Shown here: piece after piece, positions 38,898-47,872 of the stretch
Position numbering within the stretch: position 1 is the first letter of the stretch
Layout of the letters: each line of letters begins with the position of its first letter
The notes under the pieces: model-generated
What the model was told of the DNA's origin: nothing
Database searches by the model: none
What the model saw: the letters and a program-made list of their open reading frames with translations, nothing else
DNA from: Brachybacterium halotolerans
GTDB lineage: Bacteria; Actinomycetota; Actinomycetes; Actinomycetales; Dermabacteraceae
Length of the DNA stretch: 64,000 nucleotides
Assembly: GCF_016623465.1 (NCBI RefSeq)
Contig: NZ_JAEDAJ010000002.1
Span: 74,093-138,092 of the forward strand
Reading direction: 5' to 3'
Program-made: the position numbers and the translations under genes

Positions 38898-40469
38898 ATG
38901 CGGCCCATCCTCATCGTCCTGCACCGTCTTGGTTCCGGAGGCGTCACCCAGGCCGTGCTCGATCAGGCGCGCATGTTCTCCGAGGCAGGCAGGGACGTCG
39001 CCATCGCCACCCTCGATGACAACCCCCATTTCGCGGCCTCGATCGAGGATCTGAGGAATTCCGGACGCCTCGCCGCCTCGGTGCCCGTCCACAACATCTA
39101 CGAGGATTCGGCTCGTGCCGCCGGAGATGCGCGCCCTGCACGTCGGGCGATGTCGAAGGCCCGGCGAACGCTCGGACGCCTTGCCGAGCCGCTCGCACAG
39201 GTCCGCACGAGCCAGGATCTGATCGAAACGGGCACCGACGCGCACGGCGCGTACCGACGTCACTTCACCGCCGCCGGCGAGTACTACGCCTTCGATCGTC
39301 TGGACGAGGACGGCGGGATCAAGCACACGAACTTCTTCGAGAATCGCTTCCTGATCCGGCGTGACGAGATGGCGGGCGAACATGTGGCCCGCCGAACGTG
39401 GTTCACCACGGACGGCGGCGCCAACCGCGTCGAGTTCCTGACGGCCGAGGGATTCATCTACGCCCAACGCTGGATGAATCCCGAGAACGGCCGAGGCGTC
39501 GGCGTCTACGTGGCCGAACCCTCCACGCGCAGGATGCGCCGGTTCAATGGGCTCCCCGACTGGCACGTCGCCTGGCTGCAGGACCTCGTGGACCGCTCGT
39601 CGACGGCGCCGTACGTCATCGCCGAGACCGCCTCCACGATCGCGAAGACCCTCCGGCTGCGCCGTTCGAGCGCCGTGCGGATCGCCATGATGCACAACAG
39701 TCAAGTCGGCGAGCCGTTCGCCGTGGACAGTCCGCTGCGCACCGACTATGACGACGTCTTCGCGCAGCTCGACCAGCTGGACGCCTTCGTCGTGCTGAGC
39801 GAGCGCCAGCGAGCCGACATGGCGGAGAGGCTCGGCAACGAGGACGGCTTCACCGTCGTCCCCAACGCTCTGCGCCTCCCGCCGCGGCCCGACGTCGAGC
39901 GCGATCCCCGGTTGGTGTCCGTCGTGTCCCGTCTCGCGCCGCAGAAGGCTCTGCACGAGGCGATCCACGCCTTCTCCCATGTGCTCGAGGACGTCCCCGA
40001 CGCCCGTCTCGAGATCTATGGGCGGGGTCCCTCGAAGAAGGAGCTCGAGGATCTGGTTGCGGAGCTCGGGCTCTCCGGGAGCATCCGCTTCATGGGGCGC
40101 ACGAGCGAGCCGAACGCAGCGATGGCGCGCAGCGTGTGCACGGTGTCGACCTCCGATTGGGAAGCTCTTCCCCTGTCGATCGCCGAGTCCCTGGCGGTCG
40201 GCACGCCCGTCGTCTCCTACGACTGCCTGTACGGCCCCTCGACGCTCATCCGCGACGGGGAGACGGGGATCATCGTGCCGCGCGGAGCCAGGGAGCAGCT
40301 CGCCGAGGGCGTCGTTCGTCTGCTGCACTCACCCTCGGAAACGAACGCGATGGGCGCCGCGGGGCGAGCCGACATCTCCTCGCGCCTGTCGTTCGAGACC
40401 GTCCTGCGTGAGTGGGACCATACGTTCCGCCACGCGGATCGGCGCAGCGAGCTGCCCTCTCCCCGCTGA
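38898..40469 (+). CDS. GT4 glycosyltransferase, poly(glycerol-phosphate) glycosyltransferase-like
   Basis: 523 aa. N-terminal LIVLHRLGSGGVTQAVLDQARMF, a beta-rich acceptor insert (about residues 110-210: AAGEYYAFDRLDEDGGIKHTNFF), MMHNSQVGEPFA, then donor domain SVVSRLAPQKALHEAIHAF, LEIYGRGPSKKELEDLV and DWEALPLSIAESLAVGTPVVSYDCLYGPSTLI. This layout is that of TagE-type teichoic acid glucosyltransferases and matches the protein encoded at 34822. Strong ribosome site (GAAGGAG). 103 bp after tagH, likely same transcript. Confidence 0.85.
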   Translation: MRPILIVLHRLGSGGVTQAVLDQARMFSEAGRDVAIATLDDNPHFAASIEDLRNSGRLAASVPVHNIYEDSARAAGDARPARRAMSKARRTLGRLAEPLAQVRTSQDLIETGTDAHGAYRRHFTAAGEYYAFDRLDEDGGIKHTNFFENRFLIRRDEMAGEHVARRTWFTTDGGANRVEFLTAEGFIYAQRWMNPENGRGVGVYVAEPSTRRMRRFNGLPDWHVAWLQDLVDRSSTAPYVIAETASTIAKTLRLRRSSAVRIAMMHNSQVGEPFAVDSPLRTDYDDVFAQLDQLDAFVVLSERQRADMAERLGNEDGFTVVPNALRLPPRPDVERDPRLVSVVSRLAPQKALHEAIHAFSHVLEDVPDARLEIYGRGPSKKELEDLVAELGLSGSIRFMGRTSEPNAAMARSVCTVSTSDWEALPLSIAESLAVGTPVVSYDCLYGPSTLIRDGETGIIVPRGAREQLAEGVVRLLHSPSETNAMGAAGRADISSRLSFETVLREWDHTFRHADRRSELPSPR

Positions 40470-40520
40470 CGGGAGGAGCGCTGCCCGCTGCGCCGATGGT
40501 GTCAGCGTCGACGTCGAGCC

Positions 40521-43118
40521 TCAGCCGCGCGCGTGGGCCTTCCAGTGCTCCGCACCCGTGACGTACGAGGACGACCACGGCTTGACGCCGTCCGCCCAGT
40601 GGCGGATCTTCGGGTCCTCGACGACCTCCCGGTCCGGGACGTGCGCCCACTCGCGCGGCAGGTCGAGCCTGCGCGGACCGGCCGCGTAGTGCAGTGCGCT
40701 GCGATCGTCCAGACGGTAGTGCGCCATCGCCGGCAGCACCTGGTCGCTGAGGCCCTCGGAGCGCATCCCGGCGAGGTCGAGCACCATCACATCGGTGTCG
40801 AACGCCTCGAAGTCGAAGACGTGCCGACCGTGGATGTCGCGGTAGAACTCGTAGGCGGTCTGCGGAACAGCGTCCATGCGACGGGCTGCGCTGTAGAGCA
40901 CGGCGAACCCGCTCGGCTCCGGCCGCGAGGTGCGGCGCGCGGCGAACAGGGCGTCTCCGAGATCCTGATCGGCGAGCTCGGAGAGGTCGGCGGAGACGAC
41001 GGCGTCCACAGGCAGCAGGATCGCGCGGTCCACGGGCACCAGGTCCGCCAGCAGCACTCTGTCCAGTGCCCTCGGGTCGATCCCTGCCTCGACGCGCGCG
41101 GCATCGATCGACGAGGCGTCGATCCAGTGGAGATCCACATGCTCGACGGCCAGCCCCGCCGGCTGGGCCCCGCGCGCGACGACCCAGGCACGGATGGGCC
41201 GCGCCGAATGGGCCGCCGCCGACGCGAGCACGCCCTGCAGACGCCCCAGCTGCTTCGGCGTGGGCGTCAGCACGACGTCGATCGCGTTGTCCTGGCCGGA
41301 CGCCGCCGGAGTCTTCACCGACGACGTCAGCTGCGAAGCCGACGCGCGGGCCGCGGGGATCGCGACCTTCCGGGCGTGCCGCGCACGCGCGGCCTCGACC
41401 TCCGGTTCGACGGTCCGGCGCCACACCTCGTAGACCTCGTCGCGGCTCTTCTGCTCGAAGATTGCGGTGACCACGGGCTCGAGCCGGTCGCGCATGTTCG
41501 AGCGCATGGCGCCGAAGTCCTTCGAGGACAGCCGGAACAGGCCGTTGAAGCGCACGTCGGCGTTGTTCTTCGGCTCGAAGTCGACCTTCAGCCCCAGGGA
41601 GGTCGTCGGCAGGTAGCAGTGCAGGCGCGTGGTGACGACGTCGGTGTACTCCCGGCGATAGCGCTCGAGCACCTGCACGGCGTCCCACATGTTCGCGGTG
41701 AAGTCGCGCTTCTTCACCTCGGGATACGACTGCTTGACGTTCTCATGCCCCGTGGGAACAGGGCTGCGAGCGACGTCGACGTAGACCGTCGCCTGCTCGG
41801 GCTTCTGCTCGAGATCCGGGAACACGGTATTCACCGTCGTGGTCAGGCACCCGGAGAAGAACGCGGGGACATCCAGCGAGAGCAGCAGATCGACCGTCGT
41901 CCAATCGCGGCACCCGATGGGACCGTGCTCCCGCAGGTAGGCGAGCGACTCCTCGGAGAGGAGAGCGCGCTTGCTGCAGTGGAACGAGACGAAGATCGGG
42001 TTGAGGTTCGGGTGCAGCGGGAAGTCGTACGCCTCCAGACCGAACAGCGAGTGCATGTGCCATCCGAACTCCAGGAGCCAAGTATTCGGAGGGATCGCCT
42101 GGTACGTCGTGGAGTCGCGGTCGATCGTCATGACATCGACGTCCGCGGAGACTCCCTCGCGGCGCAGCTCCGGCCGCACTCGCTCCTGCATGGAGCGGAC
42201 GAAGTCCACGACACCGTCATCACCGTGGAAGCGCAGGTCCTGGTGACGCACCACGTGCCCCAAAGACGCTAGCGTCTGGATCTGGTCGCCGATGTTCTGC
42301 GAGGCGCGGGCGCGACCGGGCTGCAGATAGTCGATGAGACCGAAGGAGACGTGACCCTCGGGGGCCGCGGGCGCATCCTGGTTGCGGCGTGCGCCGACCC
42401 AGCGCCGGCCCCAGGTGAGATCGTCCTGGCCGGTCTTCCACGCGTCCCGCTGCTTCGGGGTGGTGTAGGCGGCCGACGACTTCGCGAAGGCCTCGTCGGC
42501 GAGCTCGAGCTCGTCGGTGACGAAGAGGTTGCGGTAGACCTCGAACCAGTTGCGGGCGCTGAACGGACGATCCTCGACGAGCCAGGTCCGCGCCAGTTCA
42601 GCGCCCCTGCGCGGATCCTCCGCGAAGAGCGTCTGGATCCTCTCGAGCGGCGCATAGCGCAGCGCGGCCTCGTGATCCGACTTGTCGAAGTGGTGCAGCG
42701 CGAGCGCCGGATGGTTCCGGGAGGCGGCGACGATCCCGGCCGCGAGGTGCCCGGCGGCAGCCGTCGACTCGTCCCGCACGAGGGCGTCGGCGACCGACTG
42801 CGCCTCGTTCGTCCTCTTCTCCTTCAGGAGCGCACGGACACGCTCGGCGACGGCCCGGTCAAGGCCCTTGCCCTGCATGATCGCGCGCATGAGCGGATCG
42901 GCGGACTGCTTCTCCACGCTCTTGCGGACGCGATCCGCGACCGCCTGGGAGGGAACCGCCTTCGGAGCGGCACCGGCATCGCGCCCCTCGGCGGCAGCGA
43001 GGAGCTGCTCGTACGCATCCGCCCAGTCCTCCGATCGGGAGGCGGCTCGCACCTGATCCTTGGTGGCGATGGGCAGTCGGGATGCGGCCAGGCGGCGGAG
43101 CCGTAGTAGTCTCGGCAC
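40521..43118 (-). CDS. polysaccharide pyruvyl transferase fused to a GT8-like glycosyltransferase domain
   Basis: 865 aa in three parts. Residues 1 to about 250: helical, TPR-like (EQLLAAAEGRD, LALHHFDKSDHEAAL). About 260-560: polysaccharide pyruvyl transferase domain (SQNIGDQIQTLASL, FVSFHCSKRALLSEESLAYLREHGPIGCRD, VVTTRLHCYLPTTSLGLKVDFEP), adding pyruvate ketals to sugars from PEP. About 600-865: GT8-like domain (ILLPVDAVVSADLSELADQDLGD, FEAFDTDVMVLDLAGM, ALHYAAGPRRL); the usual DxD is PVDAVV, so activity is uncertain. Convergent with the GT4 gene. Probably decorates the wall polymer. Confidence 0.8.
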   Translation of the reverse strand: MPRLLRLRRLAASRLPIATKDQVRAASRSEDWADAYEQLLAAAEGRDAGAAPKAVPSQAVADRVRKSVEKQSADPLMRAIMQGKGLDRAVAERVRALLKEKRTNEAQSVADALVRDESTAAAGHLAAGIVAASRNHPALALHHFDKSDHEAALRYAPLERIQTLFAEDPRRGAELARTWLVEDRPFSARNWFEVYRNLFVTDELELADEAFAKSSAAYTTPKQRDAWKTGQDDLTWGRRWVGARRNQDAPAAPEGHVSFGLIDYLQPGRARASQNIGDQIQTLASLGHVVRHQDLRFHGDDGVVDFVRSMQERVRPELRREGVSADVDVMTIDRDSTTYQAIPPNTWLLEFGWHMHSLFGLEAYDFPLHPNLNPIFVSFHCSKRALLSEESLAYLREHGPIGCRDWTTVDLLLSLDVPAFFSGCLTTTVNTVFPDLEQKPEQATVYVDVARSPVPTGHENVKQSYPEVKKRDFTANMWDAVQVLERYRREYTDVVTTRLHCYLPTTSLGLKVDFEPKNNADVRFNGLFRLSSKDFGAMRSNMRDRLEPVVTAIFEQKSRDEVYEVWRRTVEPEVEAARARHARKVAIPAARASASQLTSSVKTPAASGQDNAIDVVLTPTPKQLGRLQGVLASAAAHSARPIRAWVVARGAQPAGLAVEHVDLHWIDASSIDAARVEAGIDPRALDRVLLADLVPVDRAILLPVDAVVSADLSELADQDLGDALFAARRTSRPEPSGFAVLYSAARRMDAVPQTAYEFYRDIHGRHVFDFEAFDTDVMVLDLAGMRSEGLSDQVLPAMAHYRLDDRSALHYAAGPRRLDLPREWAHVPDREVVEDPKIRHWADGVKPWSSSYVTGAEHWKAHARG

Positions 43119-43253
43119 AGGGAGCTCCAGACGAAAGTGAACGGTAGATGACGGCGGGGAGTCTACAAGTCGTCGCCCTGCAGCGCTGTCAGCAATCGTG
43201 CGGACGCGTGGACCTCGGCAGCGGAGTGCTTCGGCTGCTCCATCCGGACACCG

Positions 43254-45008
43254 TCAGGGAGCGCCGGGCCCCGAGACCACATCCGTTCCGCCCTGGACCG
43301 TGATGCCCAGGTCCTCGCGGGCCACCGCCAAGAACCTCTCCGCATAGGAATCCCTGGGGATGTCCCCGAGGTAGTAGGTCGCGAAGTCCTTGCGAACCTG
43401 CGACATCGGATCGGGACCGAGCATCGTGTCGAGCACTCCGTCGATGTCGATGAGGCCTCCGTCAGCTCCCTCGATCACGTACGCCGCACGCGAGGTCGGG
43501 AACTCGCGCCGGAATTCATCGGCCGTAGCGTGCATCGATATCATCGCCATCGGCTTCTCGGAGTGGAGATAGTCACCGACCACGCTCGAGACGTCGGAGA
43601 TCATCGCGTCCGAGGCGTTGAAGCAGTCGAAGACGGTCATCTCCTTCTCGGCCGCGAACCCGTGCAGGTGAGGGCGACCAGTTGACTCCCCGTCCGCGAC
43701 GAGGAGTGCCTTGATCTGCTCACAGGCGTCGCGCAGCGCCTGCGTCCGGTAGCTGTACGGATGCGGGCGGAAGACGACCGTGCACCCACGCCCCAGGAGT
43801 CGTCGCACCAGATCCGGGCCCTGCAACAGGGACGAGTACTGGGCATCCTGGTGGAACCCCTGCCAGGTCGGCGCATAGAGGACCGTCGGCGCCTCGATCC
43901 CGCCGATCGGGCCCCGCGCCTCCTCGACATCCTCGACCTGGGGCCTGCCCACGATCCGGAAGATCGAATCGGGCATGGAGATCCCGCGCGCGGCGAAGCG
44001 ATCGATCGCCGCCTGGCCGGCGACATAGTCGCGGTCGAACATCCTCGTGACGGGATTCGAGCTCGCAGCCTTGTCCGACTCACCGTGCAGGAGCTGGATG
44101 TGGAGGAGCTCGGAGTACCGGATCATGTGATTGTTGAGCACTGCGTTGTTCACGTAGAACGTGGCCCGAGCGCTCGGCACGATCACGGAGTCGAGGTCCG
44201 CGAGCGTTCTGCGCAGGATCAGGGGTGCATCCACCACGCCTTCGAGGTCCCGGAAGTTCGCGTCGCTGCGCACGATGATCGCGAACGGCACGCCGAGCCT
44301 CTCGAGATGGGGAAGCCACATCGTGATCTGGAACGCCGAGCCGCGCTGGGCACTCCAGTAGACGAAGAACCGGGGCTCGAGCTGCTCGACGATCTCGGGC
44401 ATCTCGCGCAGGGTGGAGCTGCGTCGCGCGATCCGCCGCACGATGTCGACGAGCGCCGCGAGCGCCACGAGCACTGCGAGCACGGCGACGACGAGCAGAG
44501 CCCAGGCGCCGGCCGTGCCGATCACAGGCGCGAGCACGAGAAGCACGAGCCCCAGTACGCCCAGGGAGTAGAGATAGCCGTAGGCGAAGCGCGGCCGGTG
44601 CTCCGTATCACGGTCAGGGAGATGGGCGGCATAGGGACGGATGCGCCGATGCATGCGCAGTTCGAAGCGCTCCGCTTCCAGGGCGAGCGCGAGCAGGATG
44701 CCGGCGACTGTCCACAGCGCAGTCGGGATGCCGTGATGAGCCGCCTGGACGATCCCCACGATCAGCAGCAGGTACCGGCCGATCAGGTACTCCCCCAGTC
44801 CGCCTACCGACTTCAGACGGCGTGTGAGCGAACGGCGCGTGCGCCACATCATCACGAGCAGCGGGACGGCGAGCATGATGACGGTCCACGTCGCGTCCGG
44901 GTTCAGCAGGACAGCGATCGCTGCGACGACAACGAGCAGGTCGACGAGCACGGCCCAGGCTCGGAGCAGCTTGACGACCTTCTTGACGACAGGGCGAGGA
45001 GCGGGCAT
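43254..45008 (-). CDS. CDP-glycerol glycerophosphotransferase family protein with N-terminal membrane domain
   Basis: 584 aa. Four to six transmembrane helices in the first 190 residues (LLRAWAVLVDLLVVVAAIAVLL, LLLIVGIVQAAHHGIPTAL, VLGLVLLVLAPVIGTAGAWALLVVAVLAVLVALAAL). Catalytic part: IQLLHGESDKAAS (about 304), VLYAPTWQGFHQD, VFRPHPYSYR (about 415), VFDCFNASDAMISDVSSVVGDYLHSEKPMAM (about 465). Very similar in layout to the protein at 32923, so likely a paralogue acting on a different linkage step. A 135-bp gap separates it from the upstream pyruvyl transferase gene's start region. Confidence 0.85.
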   Translation of the reverse strand: MPAPRPVVKKVVKLLRAWAVLVDLLVVVAAIAVLLNPDATWTVIMLAVPLLVMMWRTRRSLTRRLKSVGGLGEYLIGRYLLLIVGIVQAAHHGIPTALWTVAGILLALALEAERFELRMHRRIRPYAAHLPDRDTEHRPRFAYGYLYSLGVLGLVLLVLAPVIGTAGAWALLVVAVLAVLVALAALVDIVRRIARRSSTLREMPEIVEQLEPRFFVYWSAQRGSAFQITMWLPHLERLGVPFAIIVRSDANFRDLEGVVDAPLILRRTLADLDSVIVPSARATFYVNNAVLNNHMIRYSELLHIQLLHGESDKAASSNPVTRMFDRDYVAGQAAIDRFAARGISMPDSIFRIVGRPQVEDVEEARGPIGGIEAPTVLYAPTWQGFHQDAQYSSLLQGPDLVRRLLGRGCTVVFRPHPYSYRTQALRDACEQIKALLVADGESTGRPHLHGFAAEKEMTVFDCFNASDAMISDVSSVVGDYLHSEKPMAMISMHATADEFRREFPTSRAAYVIEGADGGLIDIDGVLDTMLGPDPMSQVRKDFATYYLGDIPRDSYAERFLAVAREDLGITVQGGTDVVSGPGAP

Positions 45009-45130
45009 TCGCCTCTTCCTCTCTTGGACGAAGCGCGGATGAGGACATCAGATTCTCGCACGCACCCTCTGAATGCCCTGATGAGATAAGCCCCACCAGT
45101 TCGCGGACGCACAGGGCACGTCGGCAGCGC

Positions 45131-46147
45131 TCAGGAGGATCCCGCGCGAGATCTCGGCCCGGCCCCGCGGGACAGGGCTCGACGCATCAGACCGAGCGGA
45201 CCGCTCGAGCTCCCGGAAGCGGGTCGCTCCGCGGGCCCGTAGTGATGCGTGTGGAGCATGCTCAGCAGGGGGAACTCCTCACCGTTGACCCGTGCGTCCC
45301 GGATGACGGTGTACTGCCCTGACGTCGTCACCTCGTCGCCTGTCACGACGTCGCCGACCTCGACCCGCTGGCGCATGTCGGTCGGCATATTCTTGGAGTG
45401 CCCCGGGTAGGCCTTGAGGAACGAATCATGCGTGCACGTCCAATGGCGCGGCACGTGTGGCAGTCTCTGGTATGTCGCGATGGCCTCGCGCAGCTTCCGC
45501 GCCCAGAGGGCCGCGGCGAGGCTGCCGTTCATGTGGTGGTCCTCGGGGTTCGGGTTTCGCATCCTCACGTCCACGACTCCTGTCCGAGGATCGAGCACGT
45601 CCTGGTCGATATCGACGTAGGGAAGGCCGCGCTCCGCGGCCCGGCGCCTGAGCTCCACGTTGTACCGAAGCGTGAGATCGGTGCGCTCCTTCTGCGTCGC
45701 CGTGATCGCGCTGCGTTTGGCGACGACCTCGCCGACCTGGTCGTCGTCGGTGATCGTGGGCAGTGTGGCGCCGGTGACGATGAGGCGGCGGAAGCCCATG
45801 TCCAGCAGCTCGTCGACGAACTCGAAGTAGGCGTCGAGCGAGTTGTCCACCTGGAGCTCGACGGGCTCGTCGTGCTTCTCGGCCCGGTACCACACCACGA
45901 AACCGCAATCGACCTCTCCGAGATGGAGCACCACGATCGACTCGCGCGACTTCTCGCGGATCCACCTGCGGAACCGGCCGATCGCATCCGTCTTCGAGTT
46001 CGGGTTTTTCATGCCGACTGCCGTGGCGCCGCCCACCTCGACGCCACTGAGCTCATGCGGCGCGAGGAGACCGATCTTCGCGGCCTTCTTGAAGTACCTG
46101 ACGTGGCTGTCGCCGAGGTAGTGCACGGGAAGCGGTGAAACAGTCAT
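45131..46147 (-). CDS. SGNH/GDSL-like hydrolase family protein
   Basis: 338 aa. Block I is HYLGDSHVRYF with Ser14, preceded by Gly-Asp; a block-III-like HLGEVDCGFVVW and a C-terminal NPEDHHMNGSLAAALW with candidate catalytic Asp and His follow. Such cytoplasmic SGNH proteins in surface-polymer clusters may be acyl-esterases or acetyltransferase-like modifiers of the polymer. No signal peptide. ATG 46147 is chosen because homology starts there and a TACGAT -10 lies 6 nt upstream; the ORF extends to 46381 without support. Confidence 0.75.
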   Translation of the reverse strand: MTVSPLPVHYLGDSHVRYFKKAAKIGLLAPHELSGVEVGGATAVGMKNPNSKTDAIGRFRRWIREKSRESIVVLHLGEVDCGFVVWYRAEKHDEPVELQVDNSLDAYFEFVDELLDMGFRRLIVTGATLPTITDDDQVGEVVAKRSAITATQKERTDLTLRYNVELRRRAAERGLPYVDIDQDVLDPRTGVVDVRMRNPNPEDHHMNGSLAAALWARKLREAIATYQRLPHVPRHWTCTHDSFLKAYPGHSKNMPTDMRQRVEVGDVVTGDEVTTSGQYTVIRDARVNGEEFPLLSMLHTHHYGPAERPASGSSSGPLGLMRRALSRGAGPRSRAGSS

Positions 46148-46153
46148 CGGCCG

Positions 46154-46159
46154 ATCGTA
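46154..46159 (-). promoter_or_regulatory. -10 element TACGAT for a leaderless SGNH transcript
   Basis: On the minus strand TACGAT is followed by 6 nt and the ATG at 46147; no ribosome site is present, consistent with leaderless translation. Confidence 0.4.
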
Positions 46160-46262
46160 GATGAACGACAGATGTCGAACAGGTGAGAAGGGTCCCGCTC
46201 CCGGGCACCGACGACGGTCCAGGAGCGAGCGCAAACGGTCTTGTAGGGTGACGCCCACGTGT

Positions 46263-46299
46263 CCGGGAGGTGAACTCCCGGCTGACCGACGTAGCGGTC
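46263..46299 (+). promoter_or_regulatory. two adjacent hairpins in the 5' leader of the cytidylyltransferase gene
   Basis: CCGGGAG-GTGAA-CTCCCGG (46263-46281) and GACCG-ACGTAG-CGGTC (46284-46299) lie 70-110 bp before the ATG at 46372. A TAGGGT hexamer at 46244 could be the -10. A structured leader is likely; I do not recognise it as a known riboswitch. Confidence 0.4.
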
Positions 46300-46371
46300 G
46301 CGTGACCACGCCGGAGCGGCAACCTCGCAACGGAGCGGAGCGCGACACCGACTGCACGAAGGAACCCATCC

Positions 46372-47058
46372 ATGTACTCACTGATTCTGCTGAACGGAGG
46401 GATCGGGGCTCGCATCGGCGCCAACGAGCCGAAGCAGCTGCTGAAACTCCGCGGCATCCCGATCCTGGTCTACTCGCTGGTCATGGCGAACAGGGTCGAG
46501 AAGATCGACCAGATCGTCCTGAACTACCCGCCGGAGTGGAAGGAGGGCGTCGAGGAGGTCCTCCGGGACTATGCGATCTCCACCCCGGTCACGCTCGTCG
46601 AGGCCGGCGACTCCCGTCACTCCTCCGTCGCCGCGATGCTCCCTCACTGCACCAACGACGACGTGATCATCCATGAGGCCGCACGCCCGCTGGTGACGAA
46701 GAGGAACTTCGAGGACCTCATCGCCTCCGAGCACAGCAACGTCTCGCTGATGACCCCGATCTCCTTCACCGTGGCGCCGGTGGACCCCGAGACCCACGAG
46801 GTCACGGGCTCGCTGGAGCGCGACCAGCTGCGCAACGTGCAGCTGCCGCAGAAGTTCTCCAAGGCCGACCTGCAGGACGCCCACGCCAAGGCCGAACAGG
46901 ACCACAAGGTCTACACGGAGGATGCGACCCTCGTCGCCGTCACCGGGCATTCCGTGCACTTCATCGAAGGGTCCGACGTGAACTTCAAGGTCACCACGCC
47001 CACCGATCTGCGCATGGCGGGCTTCCTCCTGCGCCCGGAGGAGGAAGACGATGACTAA
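46372..47058 (+). CDS. IspD/TarI-like nucleotidyltransferase (cytidylyltransferase)
   Basis: 228 aa. IspD-fold: LILLNGGIGARIGANEPKQLLKLRGIPI (nucleotide loop with GxGxR and PKQ), EAGDSRHSSVAAML, DDVIIHEAARPLVT and LRNVQLPQKF, and a C-terminal YTEDATLVAV ending in VTTPTDLRMA. Such enzymes make CDP-ribitol, CDP-glycerol or CDP-ME. Wall-cluster context and the SDR gene overlapping its 3' end by 8 bp favour a polyol-phosphate substrate over MEP-pathway IspD. The loop is GGIGAR rather than the usual AGGxGxR. Ribosome site GAAGGAA. Confidence 0.82.
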   Translation: MYSLILLNGGIGARIGANEPKQLLKLRGIPILVYSLVMANRVEKIDQIVLNYPPEWKEGVEEVLRDYAISTPVTLVEAGDSRHSSVAAMLPHCTNDDVIIHEAARPLVTKRNFEDLIASEHSNVSLMTPISFTVAPVDPETHEVTGSLERDQLRNVQLPQKFSKADLQDAHAKAEQDHKVYTEDATLVAVTGHSVHFIEGSDVNFKVTTPTDLRMAGFLLRPEEEDDD

Positions 47059-47758
47059 GACAGCTCTCGTCACCGGTGCTTCGCGCGGGATCGGTCTGGA
47101 GACCACCCGCCGCTTCCTGCACAACAGCGAGGACATCACCACCGTGGTGATGTTCGCCCGCAAGTCGGACGACTTCGACGCCGCCGTCGAGGAGCTGCGC
47201 TCCTCGAGCCCCGTCGGCCGCAAGATCATCACCCGCTACGTCGACGTGGGCGACCGCGACTCGCTGCACGAGGCCCTCGAGTCCGTGCACGGCGAGGTCG
47301 GCAACATCGACATCCTCGTCAACAACGCGGGCTACACGAACCCGGTCCCCCTGCAGCAAGCGGAGATCGAGGACTTCGAGAAGACGATGAGCGTGAACGT
47401 CTATGCGCCGTTCCTCATCGTCAAGCAGCTCCTGAACCACGGGAACGAGTTCAAGCTGATCGTCAACATCGCCTCGACCGCCGGCATCAACGGGCGCTCG
47501 GGCTGGCTCACGTACTCGGCCTCCAAGGCGGCCGTGATCAACATGAGCCAGGTGATGCGTGAGGAGCTCGCGATCTACGGCACCCGCGTGGTCTGCCTCT
47601 CCCCCGGCCGCACCGCGACCGCCCTGCGCCGCACCCTGGCGCCGGAAGAGGACCCGTCCACCATCATGCAGCCGGAGCACGTCGCGCGGGTCATCGAGAC
47701 CTTCGCGTCGCCCGTCGGCCGCTTCATCGACTCGGAGAATATCGTCGTGCGTCAGTGA
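47051..47758 (+). CDS. short-chain dehydrogenase/reductase
   Basis: 235 aa. Classical SDR: TGASRGIG (8-15) binds NAD(P), NNAG (91-94), catalytic Ser142 (NIASTAG), Tyr155 and Lys159 (YSASK). Overlaps the cytidylyltransferase gene by 8 bp. In Bcs1-type systems an IspD-like domain is fused to an SDR that reduces ribulose 5-phosphate to ribitol 5-phosphate; this gene pair could do the same or make another CDP-polyol, which is inference. Confidence 0.88.
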   Translation: MTKTALVTGASRGIGLETTRRFLHNSEDITTVVMFARKSDDFDAAVEELRSSSPVGRKIITRYVDVGDRDSLHEALESVHGEVGNIDILVNNAGYTNPVPLQQAEIEDFEKTMSVNVYAPFLIVKQLLNHGNEFKLIVNIASTAGINGRSGWLTYSASKAAVINMSQVMREELAIYGTRVVCLSPGRTATALRRTLAPEEDPSTIMQPEHVARVIETFASPVGRFIDSENIVVRQ

Positions 47759-47785
47759 TCTCACCGGTCACTCGCACTCCCCCAT

Positions 47786-47833
47786 TGCGACGAGGTCCGG
47801 GCGCAGCGCCAGCTGCTCCCGGACCTCGTCGCA
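47786..47833. terminator. bidirectional hairpin terminator
   Basis: Perfect 16-bp stem (TGCGACGAGGTCCGGG and its reverse complement) with a 16-nt loop, in the gap between two convergent operons; suits termination from both sides. Confidence 0.75.
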
Positions 47834-47872
47834 TGATCGGCGCCCGCTCCGCCAGCGTCGCCCGCCGTGGTA

